Of a stretch of DNA of 64,000 bases, positions 52,447 through 63,335 are shown one piece after another. This DNA comes from Astragalus membranaceus (lineage: Eukaryota > Streptophyta > Magnoliopsida > Fabales > Fabaceae): the NCBI GenBank assembly GCA_039519185.1, contig CM076849.1, positions 37,195,109 to 37,259,108 of the forward strand, written 5' to 3'. The stretch's first letter is position 1. Each line of letters opens with the position of its first letter. The translations under genes and the position numbers were made by a program. The notes below the pieces were generated by a model that searched no databases, had not been told where the DNA came from, and saw only the letters and a program-made list of their open reading frames with translations.

Positions 52447-52677
52447 CTCGGGGATCAAGCTCATGAAGATATTGACATTGAGGTCGACCCTTTCTTCGGG
52501 TCATCACAACCAATAATACGGGAAAATACTTCTACAGAGGAAATTTTGTATGTTAGACATGATCATAACGATGGAATTACGTTTCGTCGAAAACAAAGTA
52601 GTAGGAAGCAAAAAACAAAATATCATACAATTAAAGAAGTGGCTAGTAACATTAGATCGAGGAAAAGGAAAAGGTAA
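52447..52677 (+). CDS. CACTA transposase, part 2 (C-terminus)
   Basis: Continues the frame of 37699-40746 after the element E insertion: acidic IDIEVDPFFGSSQPII followed by a basic tail SNIRSRKRKR and stop at 52675-52677. The frame and sense agree exactly with removal of the insertion and one TSD copy. The basic tail could serve as a nuclear localisation signal. The last bases form a possible splice donor (AAAAG/GTAATA), so alternative processing toward the downstream gene is conceivable, as in En/Spm; the simplest joint to the next acceptor would not keep frame. Confidence 0.88.
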   Translation, partial: LGDQAHEDIDIEVDPFFGSSQPIIRENTSTEEILYVRHDHNDGITFRRKQSSRKQKTKYHTIKEVASNIRSRKRKR

Positions 52678-52789
52678 TAATATATCATGCAGAGTTTCTT
52701 TTTTATTCATTTTCATATTGTAAAAATTAACTTAATTGTTAAAATAACATATAGCCTAATAGCAATTGTTTTATTGTGTTGCAGGTGAG

Positions 52790-55354
52790 ATGACTTCCCA
52801 GAGTGATGATAGTGCACATGACAGTGGTCATCAGAGTCATGATAATGCACTTCACAGTGGTCATGAGAGTGAACATCAGCCCGAAAAAAAGTTCACTCAT
52901 CGTGGAATGACAATTAAGAAGAATATAATCAATCGGGGAAACAAATGCCTTCCTAAACTTATTGTATGATACTTACTAATTAACTAATTTTGTTACGTAC
53001 TTTTAATTGTTTGTTATCTAATTTACCCAAGTAATAATGCAGGTCCAATGGAATGCTAAAAATCAAGCAATTGGTGCCAACGGGAAACAATTGAAAATGT
53101 TCCTTGGTGTCAGAGCAAGGCAGGATGTACCAATTACAATCAGCAGTTGGATTAGTAAAAAGGAGGCCTTACTCGAGAAGCATAAGGATGAGCTATGGCA
53201 TATGATACAAGTATGAGTCTTATTTTTGACTTTTAGGTTATTTTATAATTAAATATGTAAGTTTATTTATAATCATTTTGTTGAATGTAAGCAGAAATAC
53301 TTTGATGTGGATGACTCTCATAAAGACTATTGTCTTATGAAAGCTGGAAAGGCGCATAGAAAATACAGATCAACTCTAACAAAGATGGTGAGAGATGATG
53401 ACGGGAACATCAGAAGCCATCCTCCACCACCATATGCAGATAGTATACCATTGGAGGATTGGAGGGCATTTGTTATTTCACGTGAAGAAGAGGAATTCCG
53501 GGTTTGTACAATTACATATCATACATATACCTATATTTGACACTTATAAGGTATTCATGTAAAAACATGTGTCTTTATAGAGAAGGAGCCAAGAAAATCG
53601 CGAGAGAGCGCAGCGTCCTGAATACCCTTGGAGAGCCGGTGTTACAGGTTATGCTGAGATTGAAGAGCGAATGGTAAGCACGTTATCTTTTATTTTATCT
53701 TTAATTTATTAAATTAATCTTCTGAATTATTTAGTAATAGACGGTAAATTTTAATAGCTGCGGGAGCAAGGAAAAGATCCTGCTCAGGAATCTATTGACC
53801 GAGATGTTTTATGGTTAGAAGCAAGACAAAACAAAGATGGTGTCGTTGACCACCCAAGAACGAGAGAGGTGGCACAAAGAATTGTAAGTATGATAAAATT
53901 CTTGTCTTTCATTGTAGGTGAATAAATTAAACTTAAAGAATATTTGTGAATCAGGAATCAATATCTCAATCAGTATCACAAGGAGATATTTCAAATTGTG
54001 ATGGTCCGAATGACATCCTTGCCCGTGCACTGGCAATTGAAGAATATCCAGGACGTGTAAGGGGTTTGGGATTTGGTATTACTCCAACCACATTTTGGAC
54101 TTCAAAGAGGCAAAAAAAAGAAGCGGAACGAGAAAGTAGAGAAAAAAGGTTGGAAGCCACTGTATCGATGCTACTACAAGAACTTAAAGAACTAAAAGAT
54201 AGAGTTGGTCCAATGACTAATGATGTACCATCTCCTGACCCAGATAGCTTCAGGGATAGTTGCAATATTGCGTCCAATGAGGTTAACAATTGTCAATGTG
54301 AATTATTTATATCAAACCCGCTTACTTTGGTTGCAAAGGGCTTTGTTTGTAACACTGAGGGCTCCACCTTGCACAATCTTCCTATGCCTTCAAATCATGT
54401 GAGAGTCAGTGTTCAGTTTGTTGTTGTCCCTGATGCTGAATTGCCGGTACCAATTGATACTGCAGACATGACTCTTTTGACTGTGAATGATGCACTTGGC
54501 ACTTTCGTGGCATGGCCATCAAATCTTATCAATGTAAGGAGCAATTAATACATTTGTTAATAATTCATTGCTTATTGTCCCATACTTGAAAACTAATTAA
54601 ATTTTCAAATATATAGGTACCAAGAAGCAAGAAGCAGGTGTCTAGCCGGGATGGGAATCAATCCCAACCTCGCAAGAAGCAAGTGTCTAGGGGAGTTTGT
54701 AGCGGGAATGAAATTCGGTCCCAGCCCCCCCTTTCTAGTGCTCGCAATAAATCCGTGTCTCGGCAAGTAGATAAGGGAAAGGATATTCAATCCCAACCAC
54801 CCTCCTTGGGGGAATTCATCACTTATATAAGGATTCATGCCTCCACAATGTCTGGTGCTGATTTGATACACGTATCGATTGATGAAGACATCTTCGGAGT
54901 TGCCGACACAATTTTCCTTTCAAATCAAGAACTTGAAGAGGTATATGAGCACAAGTGGGCGTCTGCGGCTACTATTCAAATATATATCAGGTATAATTAT
55001 TATCATTATTGTTATCGTTGTTATTTTTTTACAACTCGTCATTATTATTATTATTACATTTATTATCATATGTTAATTTATTTGTCTACATTTTAACTAT
55101 AGGTATTTGTACCATGTGATTTTGAGCACCATGGAACAAAGACAAAGATTTATATTTTTGGATCCCGAACGTACTTTTCTACGCAACCTTCATATTGACA
55201 AAAAAGCAACTTCAGGACGTGAAGGAAGCGGTTAAAGAAAGCAAGGAAGCGATAAAAGCCTATATTAATACACGCTTGGCTTCGGCACTTGAAAGCAGCT
55301 GTGATTGCTGGTTTTTGGCACCCATTAACTTAGGAGGGTAAGAAATTTAATCTC

Positions 55355-55414
<60 letters not shown>

Positions 55415-56147
55415 ATGTGTTTTTTCAAAAATGTCTTATTTATTTAATTATCGAAATATTTTGGTAGTGTACATTGGGTATTGTTGGTGATTGATGCTAG
55501 GAGAAATAGAATTTTCTATTTGGATTCGTGTCACGGTGTTTATAGCAAACACGCCATGATGAGAGGAATGTTTGAAAGGTGTGTATTTAGATACATTGCA
55601 TATTTCAATATTAATTATGTATCTATTTCGATTAATTAATATAGTTATACGTATGATGTTTCAGTTGTTTGGCAACTTTTTGGGCATCAAATGAGGTTAG
55701 GACTAGAGGTGGGAACAATAAAACAAATTGGATAGTAATAAAGGTAAGTTTATAATCAATATTATTCTTATCCATGTAAATTTTGCTCGCATTTTAACAA
55801 TTAATTTTTTTTTTGATTTGTAGTGTCCGAGACAACCAAACAATGATGATTGTGGATATTACGTTATGAAGTATATGAAGGACATAATCACTGACATACA
55901 AATGGAGATTCCCCTAAATGTATGTAATTTATATAGTTTCTTTTTTGATAAGCTAGCAATTCCATATCAAGCATTTAACAACTTAGTTCTAACTTTATTT
56001 TATTTTATTTTATTTTGGAAGTATTTTCCAGGACACGAGGTTGGAGCTCCATTTTCTGATGACATACTTACTGAGGTCAAAGGCGAGTGGTGTCATCATG
56101 TTGCTTCTTTGATTAATCAAAATCGAAATTCAAGTCATTTTGGGTAG
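52790..56147 (+). CDS. CACTA-borne gene: Transposase_24-like domain plus Ulp1 (C48) protease, about 12 exons
   Basis: Exons inferred by eye: 52790-52963, 53043-53210, 53295-53501, 53581-53673, 53758-53883, 53955-54533, 54617-54990, 55103-55337, 55468-55578, 55665-55743, 55824-55919 and 56022-56147. The first exons match the plant En/Spm-associated Transposase_24 type (KFTHRGMTIKKNIINRGNKC, DDSHKDYCLMKAGKAHRKYR). A Lys/Glu-rich coil follows (REKRLEATVSMLLQELKELK). The C-terminus is a Ulp1/SUMO-protease-like peptidase: GGVHWVLLVIDA (His), FYLDSCHG (Asp), CPRQPNNDDCGYYVMKYM (Gln, Cys). The upstream part and the protease domain are in different frames inside exon 8 (about 55145-55200), so either a 1-2-base lesion or an unrecognised splice exists there. 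It may act as the accessory CACTA protein. Confidence 0.75.
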
Positions 56148-56546
56148 CTTGTTTTTTTGCTCATTTTGGGTAGCTTGTTTGTACTCAATAAGTGGACATG
56201 TAAATTTTGTTGCTACTTTGTGGACATGTAAATTTTGTTGCTACATTGGATGTCATATTATTTTTGTTCTCTCTATGTATGGATATTAGATGCATTTATA
56301 AGTTTTTTATTTGGAATTTGATTTTGAATTGGCTGGTTTGAAAATTTGATCCCCCAATTCAATTGGTTATTTTAGGTTGTTGTTGCTGCAGGTTTGATTT
56401 GGAACTGGTTAGATTTGGAACTGGTTAGATTTGGTAAAAAGAATTTAAAAAAAAAAATATAGCATCAGGAGCGCTTAGGAAAAGCGCCCCTGATGTCCTT
56501 TGTCCTTTGAAATTCAGGGGCGCCTCTTACAAGCGCTCCAGTTGGT
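56148..56546 (+). other. CACTA 3' untranslated region and right subterminal repeats, part 1
   Basis: After the stop, GGTAGCTTGTTT and TAAATTTTGTTGCTAC each occur twice (56150-56245). At 56462-56545 AGGAGCGCTTAGGAAAAGCGC and AGGGGCGCCTCTTACAAGCG are the start of the right subterminal hairpin repeats, cut by the solo LTR and continued at 59013-59141. Confidence 0.75.
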
Positions 56547-59007
56547 TGTAACGCCCCAAAATAATTTAATTATTTATTTAATTAAGTTATTTAAGGCTTA
56601 CAATATTTATTTTAATTTAATTAACTAATACAGGGTTTAATTTATTTTATTTTATTTGTTTAGGAGGTGTTGTCACGAATTAGGAGGTGCATGGGGGCCC
56701 ATGAGCCCACAAGTGAGCCCATGACCCATTGACTAGTCATAGGAGTCGACTCACTTAGGGATCTTGGGAGTTAGTTTCATTTCACTCAAGTGTGCAAAAA
56801 GAAAGAAAAGAAAACGTAAAAAAGAAAAGAAAAGGAGAAGGGAGAAGAGAGGTCGCGAAGAGAGAAGGAGAAGGAGGAGAAGGGCGAATCACTCAAGGAG
56901 GAAGAGAAAGCTTGTTGGTGCCTTGCAATTCCTTGGAGCTTTACTTGGTGGTTTCGAATTTCATAAGGTTAGGGGGTCCTCTTTTTATCTTTAATAGCTT
57001 ATGTGATGAGTAATGCCTAGGGTTAGGTCCTAGGGTGATTTTCTTGAATGAATTGTCTATTTTGATGTTGTGGCTATGCTGAATTTTAATTGTGCAAAGA
57101 TATGTTTGATTGGGTGTTGAATTGTACACAATAAGAATTGAGCATGCCTATTGTTTGATGTTATGATTGAATGAAATTTTGGTGAAAAACATGATGGTCA
57201 GTCTTATATTGATAAATTAAGGTTGGAGATTTAATTTGGGAATTTTTGGTGGTGAGGAACTCGAATTTGGTTGGCTCTTTAGGCTCCTAGGGAGTTTGGG
57301 TGTTGTTGGAAATTCTGTCTAAGTCTGTGTCTAGCTCCTGGGAACCAGGCGCCCATGTGCTGTGTCTGTGTTGCCTGTGTCTGGTTCTGTGTCTAGACAC
57401 TGGGCGCCGGGTTCCCTTGTCTGCGCCACTGTGTTGCAGAATTGTGTTGCTCGTGTCTAGGCACCATGGGAACCGAGGGTCCTGGAGATTGGATGCTCGG
57501 TTTGCTTTCAAATTTGGTAAGGGAGTTCGTGGGCACAAAAAGAGTCAGTTTCAGGTGTTGGGTCAAAATTTGGCCGTGTTCCTTGTGTCATGGGCGCCAA
57601 GGGCCCCAATTTTCTGGTGATTGTTTTGCCAATTTTGGCTTTTGGTTTTCATGTCCAAGTAAAATAGCTCGTGTAAAATGATTTTGGCCACCAAAAGAGT
57701 TGTGTTCCGTGTTTTCACTAGGCGCCTAGTGCATGGGCGCCGTGTGCTCTGCGCCAGTTTTGGGTGTTCCTGCGCCAGTTTCCAGCGCCAGTGTCTGGGC
57801 GCTAGGCGCCCTGCGCCAGTTTTGCTAGGCGCCCTGCGCCAGTTTTGCTAGGCGCCCTGCGCCAGTTTCCAGCGCCAGTGTCTGGGCGCTAGGCGCCCTG
57901 CGCCAGTTTTGCTGGGCGCCAAAAATCAGGATGTTGCCCAAATTTTTCAAACTTATATTTAATGTAACTTTTGACTCGGTTATCCAAATTTGACGGTTCA
58001 AAATGCGTTTCGAAGATAATTTCAGTGTCTATCCAAATGTTCTGGTTTTATGCAAAAATGGATTATTTTACTGGTGGTTCTGGACTGAAGTTGTTCAAGG
58101 TGTCTAATTTCAATTTTTATTCACTTTCCCTATGTCATGTCAAATCCTAAATTGGCCTAAATGATATTGGTGTTGGTGTGAGTGGTGGGTTGAGTTGGTG
58201 AGTGTATTATGGTGTGATTGGTGAGCAGAGGCTTCGGCCTAATTTTAATTGGTGAGCTGATTAATACAATGATGAGAATATGAATAAAATGGTGAGTTGA
58301 TTAAATGGTGAATTGATGAATGGTGTGATGTGTTGTGGTGCATTTCCATAGCATCTCATGGAACATGTGCATTATTGGTGAGCAGAGGCTTCGGCCTAAT
58401 TTTATTTGGTGAGCAGAGGCTACGGCCTATTTGTATTTGGTGACGGATCCGACATGCATGTGCCCGTGGAGTTTGGGTTGCATTTCACGCATAACCATAC
58501 CTTTTGCATTGTTGTTTGTAGATTGCAATTGTGATGTGGTTGCTGCCTTTGTTGTGAATTGGTGTGCCTAGTTATGTTATTATTTATGAAAAGAGACTCA
58601 CCCTACTGCTTTTATGTTGCTTCTTATGTCGGCAACGTGCAGGTAATAACGAGTGAAGGTTACCCTTATGCCTTCGTCTGGTAGGAAGTGTCATGCTCTG
58701 ATACGTAGCACCGGGGGGGCGTCTTATGCTTATGTGTTATTGTCTTTATGCTGTTAGACTATTATTGATGCTGTATTGGTTTTGTTTTCGAACTTGTTAT
58801 TATTCCGCTGCGGTAGTGATGGCATTTGGTTGATGCGAACTAAACGGTATTTCATGGTGCTATGTATCTTGTGGTTTTAACCGAACTATGAAAAATTGAA
58901 GTTGCTGATTTAATGAAGTAAGTGTAGCACTCGCTAGATTGTTTTCAAAAAAAAAAAGAAACTCTGATTTTATTAAATAGTAAGGTTATTAGAAAAGGGG
59001 TGTTACA
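56547..59007. mobile_element. Solo LTR in the CACTA 3' end (2461 bp)
   Basis: Bounded by TGTAACGCCCC... and ...GGGGTGTTACA with a perfect TSD TTGGT (56542-56546 and 59008-59012). No internal retroelement domain is present, so it is best read as a solo LTR left by recombination. It contains tandem GGCGCCCTGCGCCAGTTTTG repeats (57720-57915), repeated GGTGAGCAGAGGCTTCGGCC units (58220-58440) and a late GCAGGTAATAACGAG segment. The plus-strand purine-rich block at 56790-56910 opens Lys/Arg-rich frames that are not credible genes. Confidence 0.85.
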
Positions 59008-59012
59008 TTGGT

Positions 59013-59154
59013 CACCTGCGCTATGGCCATCAGGGGCGCCTCTTACAAGCGCTCCAGTTGGTCACCACCTACAGGAGCGCAAGCTTTAGGGGCGCCCGAA
59101 AAACGCCCCAAATGGATAAAAAAAGCGCCCCTGATGGCCTTTTCTGTTGTAGTG
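59013..59154. repeat. Right subterminal repeats and terminal inverted repeat of the CACTA element
   Basis: AGGGGCGCCTCTTACAAGCG, CAGGAGCGC, AGGGGCGCC and AAGCGCCCCTGATGGCC hairpin units, then the TTCTGTTGTAGTG terminus at 59142-59154 and TSD TCA. Confidence 0.88.
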
Positions 59155-59157
59155 TCA

Positions 59158-59217
59158 CTAACAAAATATAAGAGACATTCTTATCCATTAACATAGCCAA
59201 GACCCCCAAATAACTAT
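59158..59217. other. Target DNA between the CACTA element and element F
   Basis: Sixty bases containing AGCCAAGACCCCCAAATAACTA, which resembles GGCCAATACCCCCCTCCAAA downstream of DEFL/NCR gene 1 (about 23560). It may therefore be the outer part of the duplicated peptide-gene block. Confidence 0.4.
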
Positions 59218-59527
59218 TGTTATACCCCAATTTTATCCGATCACTTTTTTGGCAAGCATTTTAATTTAGTCTGCGTGTCATAGGTTCCAGGGAATATCAT
59301 TACGAGAACGGTATTTTAAACGCTTTCAATACTATCTTGTTTTAACTTAGGCAAATGCGTGTTGTTTCGTTCAATTGGGCCTTCGCTCAATATGTTGGGC
59401 CGGTTTGTCTAATTTCGGCCTATGCCTAATAGTTTGGGTTAGTTTTAATAAGTGGGCTTATGTCTGATGTTTTGGGCCCAATTTAGTCCTTCAACTCAAA
59501 AGCCATAAGGAGAATAACAATAAAATA

Positions 59528-59812
59528 GGCTTAAATATGTTTTAGGCCCCTGCAAATATAGGGTGCTTTGGTTTAAGCCCTTGCAAAATTTTTGTTTTGT
59601 TAAAAGCCCTTGCAAAATGAAATATTTTGTTATAAGCCCTTCTTAACATATCCAGCAATCATAGCATTCCATGTTATAGGCTAACATTTCAGTCATAGAA
59701 GGGCTTATAACAAAATATGTCATTTTGCAAGGGCTTTTAACAAAAAAAAAAAATTGCAAGGGCTTAAACCAAAACACCCTATATTTGCAGGGGCCTAAAA
59801 CATATTTAAGCC
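59528..59812. mobile_element. Mutator-like MITE in the LTR of element F
   Basis: A 285-bp hairpin-forming element with perfect ends GGCTTAAATATG...CATATTTAAGCC. The inverted arms extend inwards through GGCCCCTGCAAATATAGGGT and its complement, and are flanked by a 10-bp duplication CAATAAAATA (59518-59527 and 59813-59822). No coding capacity. Confidence 0.85.
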
Positions 59813-61632
59813 CAATAAAATAAAATCAGATTTAAATAATATTACAACATTCAAAAATATAATAAAATCAGAATTAAAATTTAATTTACAATAATCCAAA
59901 AAATCTAAAAATACAAAAAATACAAAATAAATTAAAAAAATCACAAAAATCAGAAATTGAAATTTGCAGCTTCGACTACTTCTCCTCAGTCCAAAGCAAA
60001 AAACCAGCAGCTGAACCCTAGCCCTTTTCTTGCTCACCAAGCACTCACCTTCTCCAACCCAAGCCCAAAACCTGCAAAATAAGAAACAAAGATAGAGAAG
60101 GATTAGAAAAACCCTAAAATCTGCCTATATAAACAAGCTTGATTCAGAGAGAAAAGACACCCAAATTCACACAGACAAAAATTCACTGAAATTCAGACCA
60201 AGTGATTAGGTTTCACACTGAAACCCTAGTTAACCAAACACACTGTTTCAAAACTCTGAAAAGAAATTAGGGTTCATCAGGAGCAGTCAGAAGGCAGCAA
60301 GCAAGAAGCAATAGTCACAGTAAACATATCGGAGCCATTTCAGAAGCTGGAGGGCAGGTTAGGTTCTTTTCCTATACACATTTTTTTTATTATTAATTAG
60401 AATGATTTAGAGCCTTGAAAATGTAAATACTAGTGTTGTAAGTCCTCTTAAGAAAACCATTTAGTTGATTAGAAAAGTCAGAAAACAAGTTAGTGTTGAC
60501 CATGTGAGGATTAGAGTTAATATTGTTTGTAGTTCTAAATCAGAAACATTCCTAGTCAAGAAAAATCGAAAACAACTCAGACACAGTTTTGCGTGCTAAT
60601 AAGAGAAATTAGTAACCAATATGAAGTAGGTCTGATTTTAGGAAAATTAGGGTTCTAAAATAGATAATAAAAACAGTGGCAGAAATAAGAAGGAACAGAA
60701 TGAAAAATAGAAACAAAAGGAACCGCACCAGCTCCGACCACCAGTGACGGTGGTCGTCTCCCCAAAACGCGCCGCCGTCAGCACCGCTGGCGTCCTTCTT
60801 CCCTCTCTCTCTCTCCGTCATTCCCGTTCTGACAAGCCGTCGTCGTCGCAACTCCGGTCATCTTCTCCGATCACGAACGGACCTCTGGCGCGAACAACAC
60901 CCCCCCACGTCGTTGTCCTCCTCCTTCTTTCCGTTCCCTCTCACCAGCGTTTCACCATCAGCACCATCGGCATCCCCGTCCCTCTCTCTTTCTCTTCGCG
61001 TCGTCCTCCTTCTTTCTCTCCATCTCCGTTCTTCTTCTTTCCCTCTCTCAGTCTTCACGAATGCTCTCTCTCTCCACGATTTCCCTCTCTCTCTCCTGGC
61101 CAGAACCGTCGATCCCCCTCTCTACTCCTTTCTTTCCTCCTCGTGAAGTTCCCTCTCTTTCTCTTTCTCTCCCCGAAATTTTCTCTCTCCGAAATCATCT
61201 CTCTCGCCGGAAATCTCTCTCTCAATGACCAAAATTTTCGCACTCTCTCTCCTGAATATGGTGATACGGCGCCGCAAGAGAGGGTGAAGGGAAATTAGGT
61301 TTAGGTTTCTTTCAAAATGCCTTATATAGTGTGGAGACCTAGGGTTATTTTTGTCTTTTTCTTTTAACTTAGAATACTACTTACACCTCTCATTTTCCTG
61401 TATACGCCCCCCTGAAAAGCCCATAAATTCATGGGCTGGCAAAACTAACACTGGGCTACTTTAAACACTCCCCTTTTAATAATACACCCCCATTCTGTTG
61501 ACTTCACCCCCATTTTACTATTTCACCCGCTTTTTTCGTTTTTATTTATTTTCTTTTCAAGAAAACAATTACTTTTACAAAAACCTATAAAATACATAAA
61601 TAATTTACTTAATTTCCAAAAAATATAAATAG

Positions 61633-61985
61633 GGGATTAAGTCGACTGTACAGTCGGGTTAGTCAGCGTTCTAGGATGGATGAGCTGTACAGCTCAATAG
61701 TCCTAGAACCCCGTAAAAATAATAATTAATAAAACTTCTTTCCAAAAAACGAAAGGGGATTAAGTCGACTGTACAGTCGGGTTAGTCAGCGTTCTAGGAC
61801 GAATGACCTGTACGGCTCAAGAGTCCTAAAATCCCTATTCAAATAAAACCAAACCAAGACACATCAAAGCATTTTCCAAACTCCAAAAACTCCATTTTAT
61901 AAAATAGGGGACTAAGTCGACTGTACAGTCGGGTTAGTCAGCATTCTAGGATGGATGGGCTGTACAACTCAATAACCCTAAAACC
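61633..61985 (+). repeat. Three spaced palindrome units in the LTR of element F
   Basis: GGGGATTAAGTCGACTGTAC... units at about 61633, 61754 and 61905. Each contains the perfect palindrome CGACTGTACAGTCG, then GGTTAGTCAGCGTTCTAGGA and a distal TCCTAGAAC arm that can pair with TTCTAGGA around a second palindrome GAGCTGTACAGCTC (perfect only in the first copy). Together each unit could form a compound hairpin. Confidence 0.85.
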
Positions 61986-62405
61986 CCTATATTAAAAAAC
62001 ACCAACCAACAAACTTTTTCTACCCAAGAACTACGTAGCTTTGATTTCTCCATCGCACCTGGAGATACGTAGGAGCGGGGGCACACTCCCGTCAAACACA
62101 AAAAACTAAAATTTTTATTAAGTCTTCTTTCTCTTCAATTCACAATAAAAAGGGTAAAATAAACATTTTCAAAATTAACATTCTTTCCTACAACTAGATA
62201 GCAGGTAACCTTCATTAGAAAGGATGTCGTGGGGTGCTAATACCTTCCCCACGCATAACCGACTCCCGAACCCTAATCTGGTCTCAAGGACCATTATCCA
62301 TTCCAAAAGGGATTTTCCAATGTTTGCCCTTATAATTAAACTTTGGTGGCGGCTTCATTTTTTGAACCTTCGAGGAATCCTCACCCGGATTTTTCGGTCG
62401 CTACA

Positions 62406-63335
62406 GCTGACGACTTCACTGGGGATAATTTAGAGAGTCAAACCTAGTCTAATTAGTTGTAGGATTAGTTGTTAATTTAATGTTTATTTTTACCCTTCCC
62501 ATTTTGACTTTTATTTTTATTGCATAGTATTCTTTTGTGATATGAAAACCCTGGGATAGAAGACTACTTTTTTGTATATATGTTTGTTTGTTTTGCAGCT
62601 TGGGGGGTATTCTTGATATTTTGCTCCTTCACACACTCCACTATCACACTTTTGCACACACGTGAGAATAGTCCCGTACCAGGACTGGAGAATAACCTAA
62701 GTTAGAACGAGATTGCGTAGTGATGGCCTACTGGATGTGCGTCCTGTTGGGTGGTCACGAAAGTCTCACCTAGAGTTTGGTCCCTCTTGAGAATGCTGGC
62801 ACTCCTAATAGCTTGCCTATTGTTGTGATCAGTGTTCTTAACTGGGGTCGTTGGCTCTAGGAACCTTATGTAGGACTCTTTAGAGCTACCCTTTGAAAGG
62901 TTCCCTTAACAGACAAGCCCTAGACCTATTCTCTAAGGAACCCTCGTAGGACACAAAGAGCCTCATACCCCTGCATTCAAACAAACACTGATACATTTTT
63001 CCGGTTTTCTTAAAAGAAAAAATTTCAAAAAAATCATGTTATTTTGGCAAATTATTTTTTTAGCATACCTCATGCATTTTTACCTTTCCCTTTTGCATGG
63101 CATAAAAATTTTTTATTGCACATTAACATTTCATTTTTCATACATTTCTATAACCACCAGGGAATTGTAAGACTTTCTTTCTAACAAGATGGATCAAACA
63201 TTTGCATTAATAAAATAAGTTTCTTTCAGTTCTGCGTCAAATAGAAACTTACAGTTTCCCCGGCGTAACACGAAATCATACATTTGCATTTCATGCACAT
63301 TCATTCGTTCATGTACTTACGTAAAAAAAAATATT
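62406..63335 (+). other. PBS and leader of element F
   Basis: GCTGACGACTTCACTGGGGA follows the LTR and corresponds to the PBS region of element E with substitutions. The rest is non-coding leader; no frame resembles a protein. Confidence 0.65.

Larger units (their letters stand above)
34770..59154 (+). mobile_element. CACTA (En/Spm) transposon, 24.4 kb with two later insertions
   Basis: Perfect 13-bp terminal inverted repeats CACTACAACAGAA (34770-34782) and TTCTGTTGTAGTG (59142-59154), flanked by the 3-bp TSD TCA (34767-34769 and 59155-59157). Both ends carry GCGCCCCT / AGGGGCGC subterminal repeats. The interior holds a TNP2-class transposase gene (37699 onward) and a multi-exon gene with Transposase_24-like and Ulp1 domains (52790-56147), both plus strand. 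Removing LTR element E (40747-52441) and the solo LTR (56547-59007) with one TSD each leaves about 10.2 kb, a normal size for an autonomous CACTA element. Confidence 0.95.
59218..62405 (+). repeat. 5' LTR of Ogre/Tat-like element F (3188 bp including a MITE)
   Basis: Starts TGTTATACCCCAATTTTATC, nearly the same as element E, and ends TTTTTCGGTCGCTACA, followed by the PBS. A Mutator-like MITE at 59528-59812 is a later insertion. The centre (60725-61270) is CT-rich leader-like sequence. Three palindrome repeats lie at 61633-61985 and an ACTACGTAG / GGAGATACGTAGGAGCG module at 62029-62085. The long Ser/Pro-rich frame at 60744-61298 reflects the CT-rich composition and is not called a gene. Confidence 0.85.

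Noticed and set aside
56764..57013. Lys/Arg-rich small frames
   Set aside because: They derive from a purine-only tract in a solo LTR; low complexity, no start context or homology.
60744..61298. 184-codon Ser/Pro/Leu-rich frame
   Set aside because: It lies entirely inside the CT-rich centre of the element F LTR. Overlapping frames on the other strand are equally open, and no domain is recognisable.
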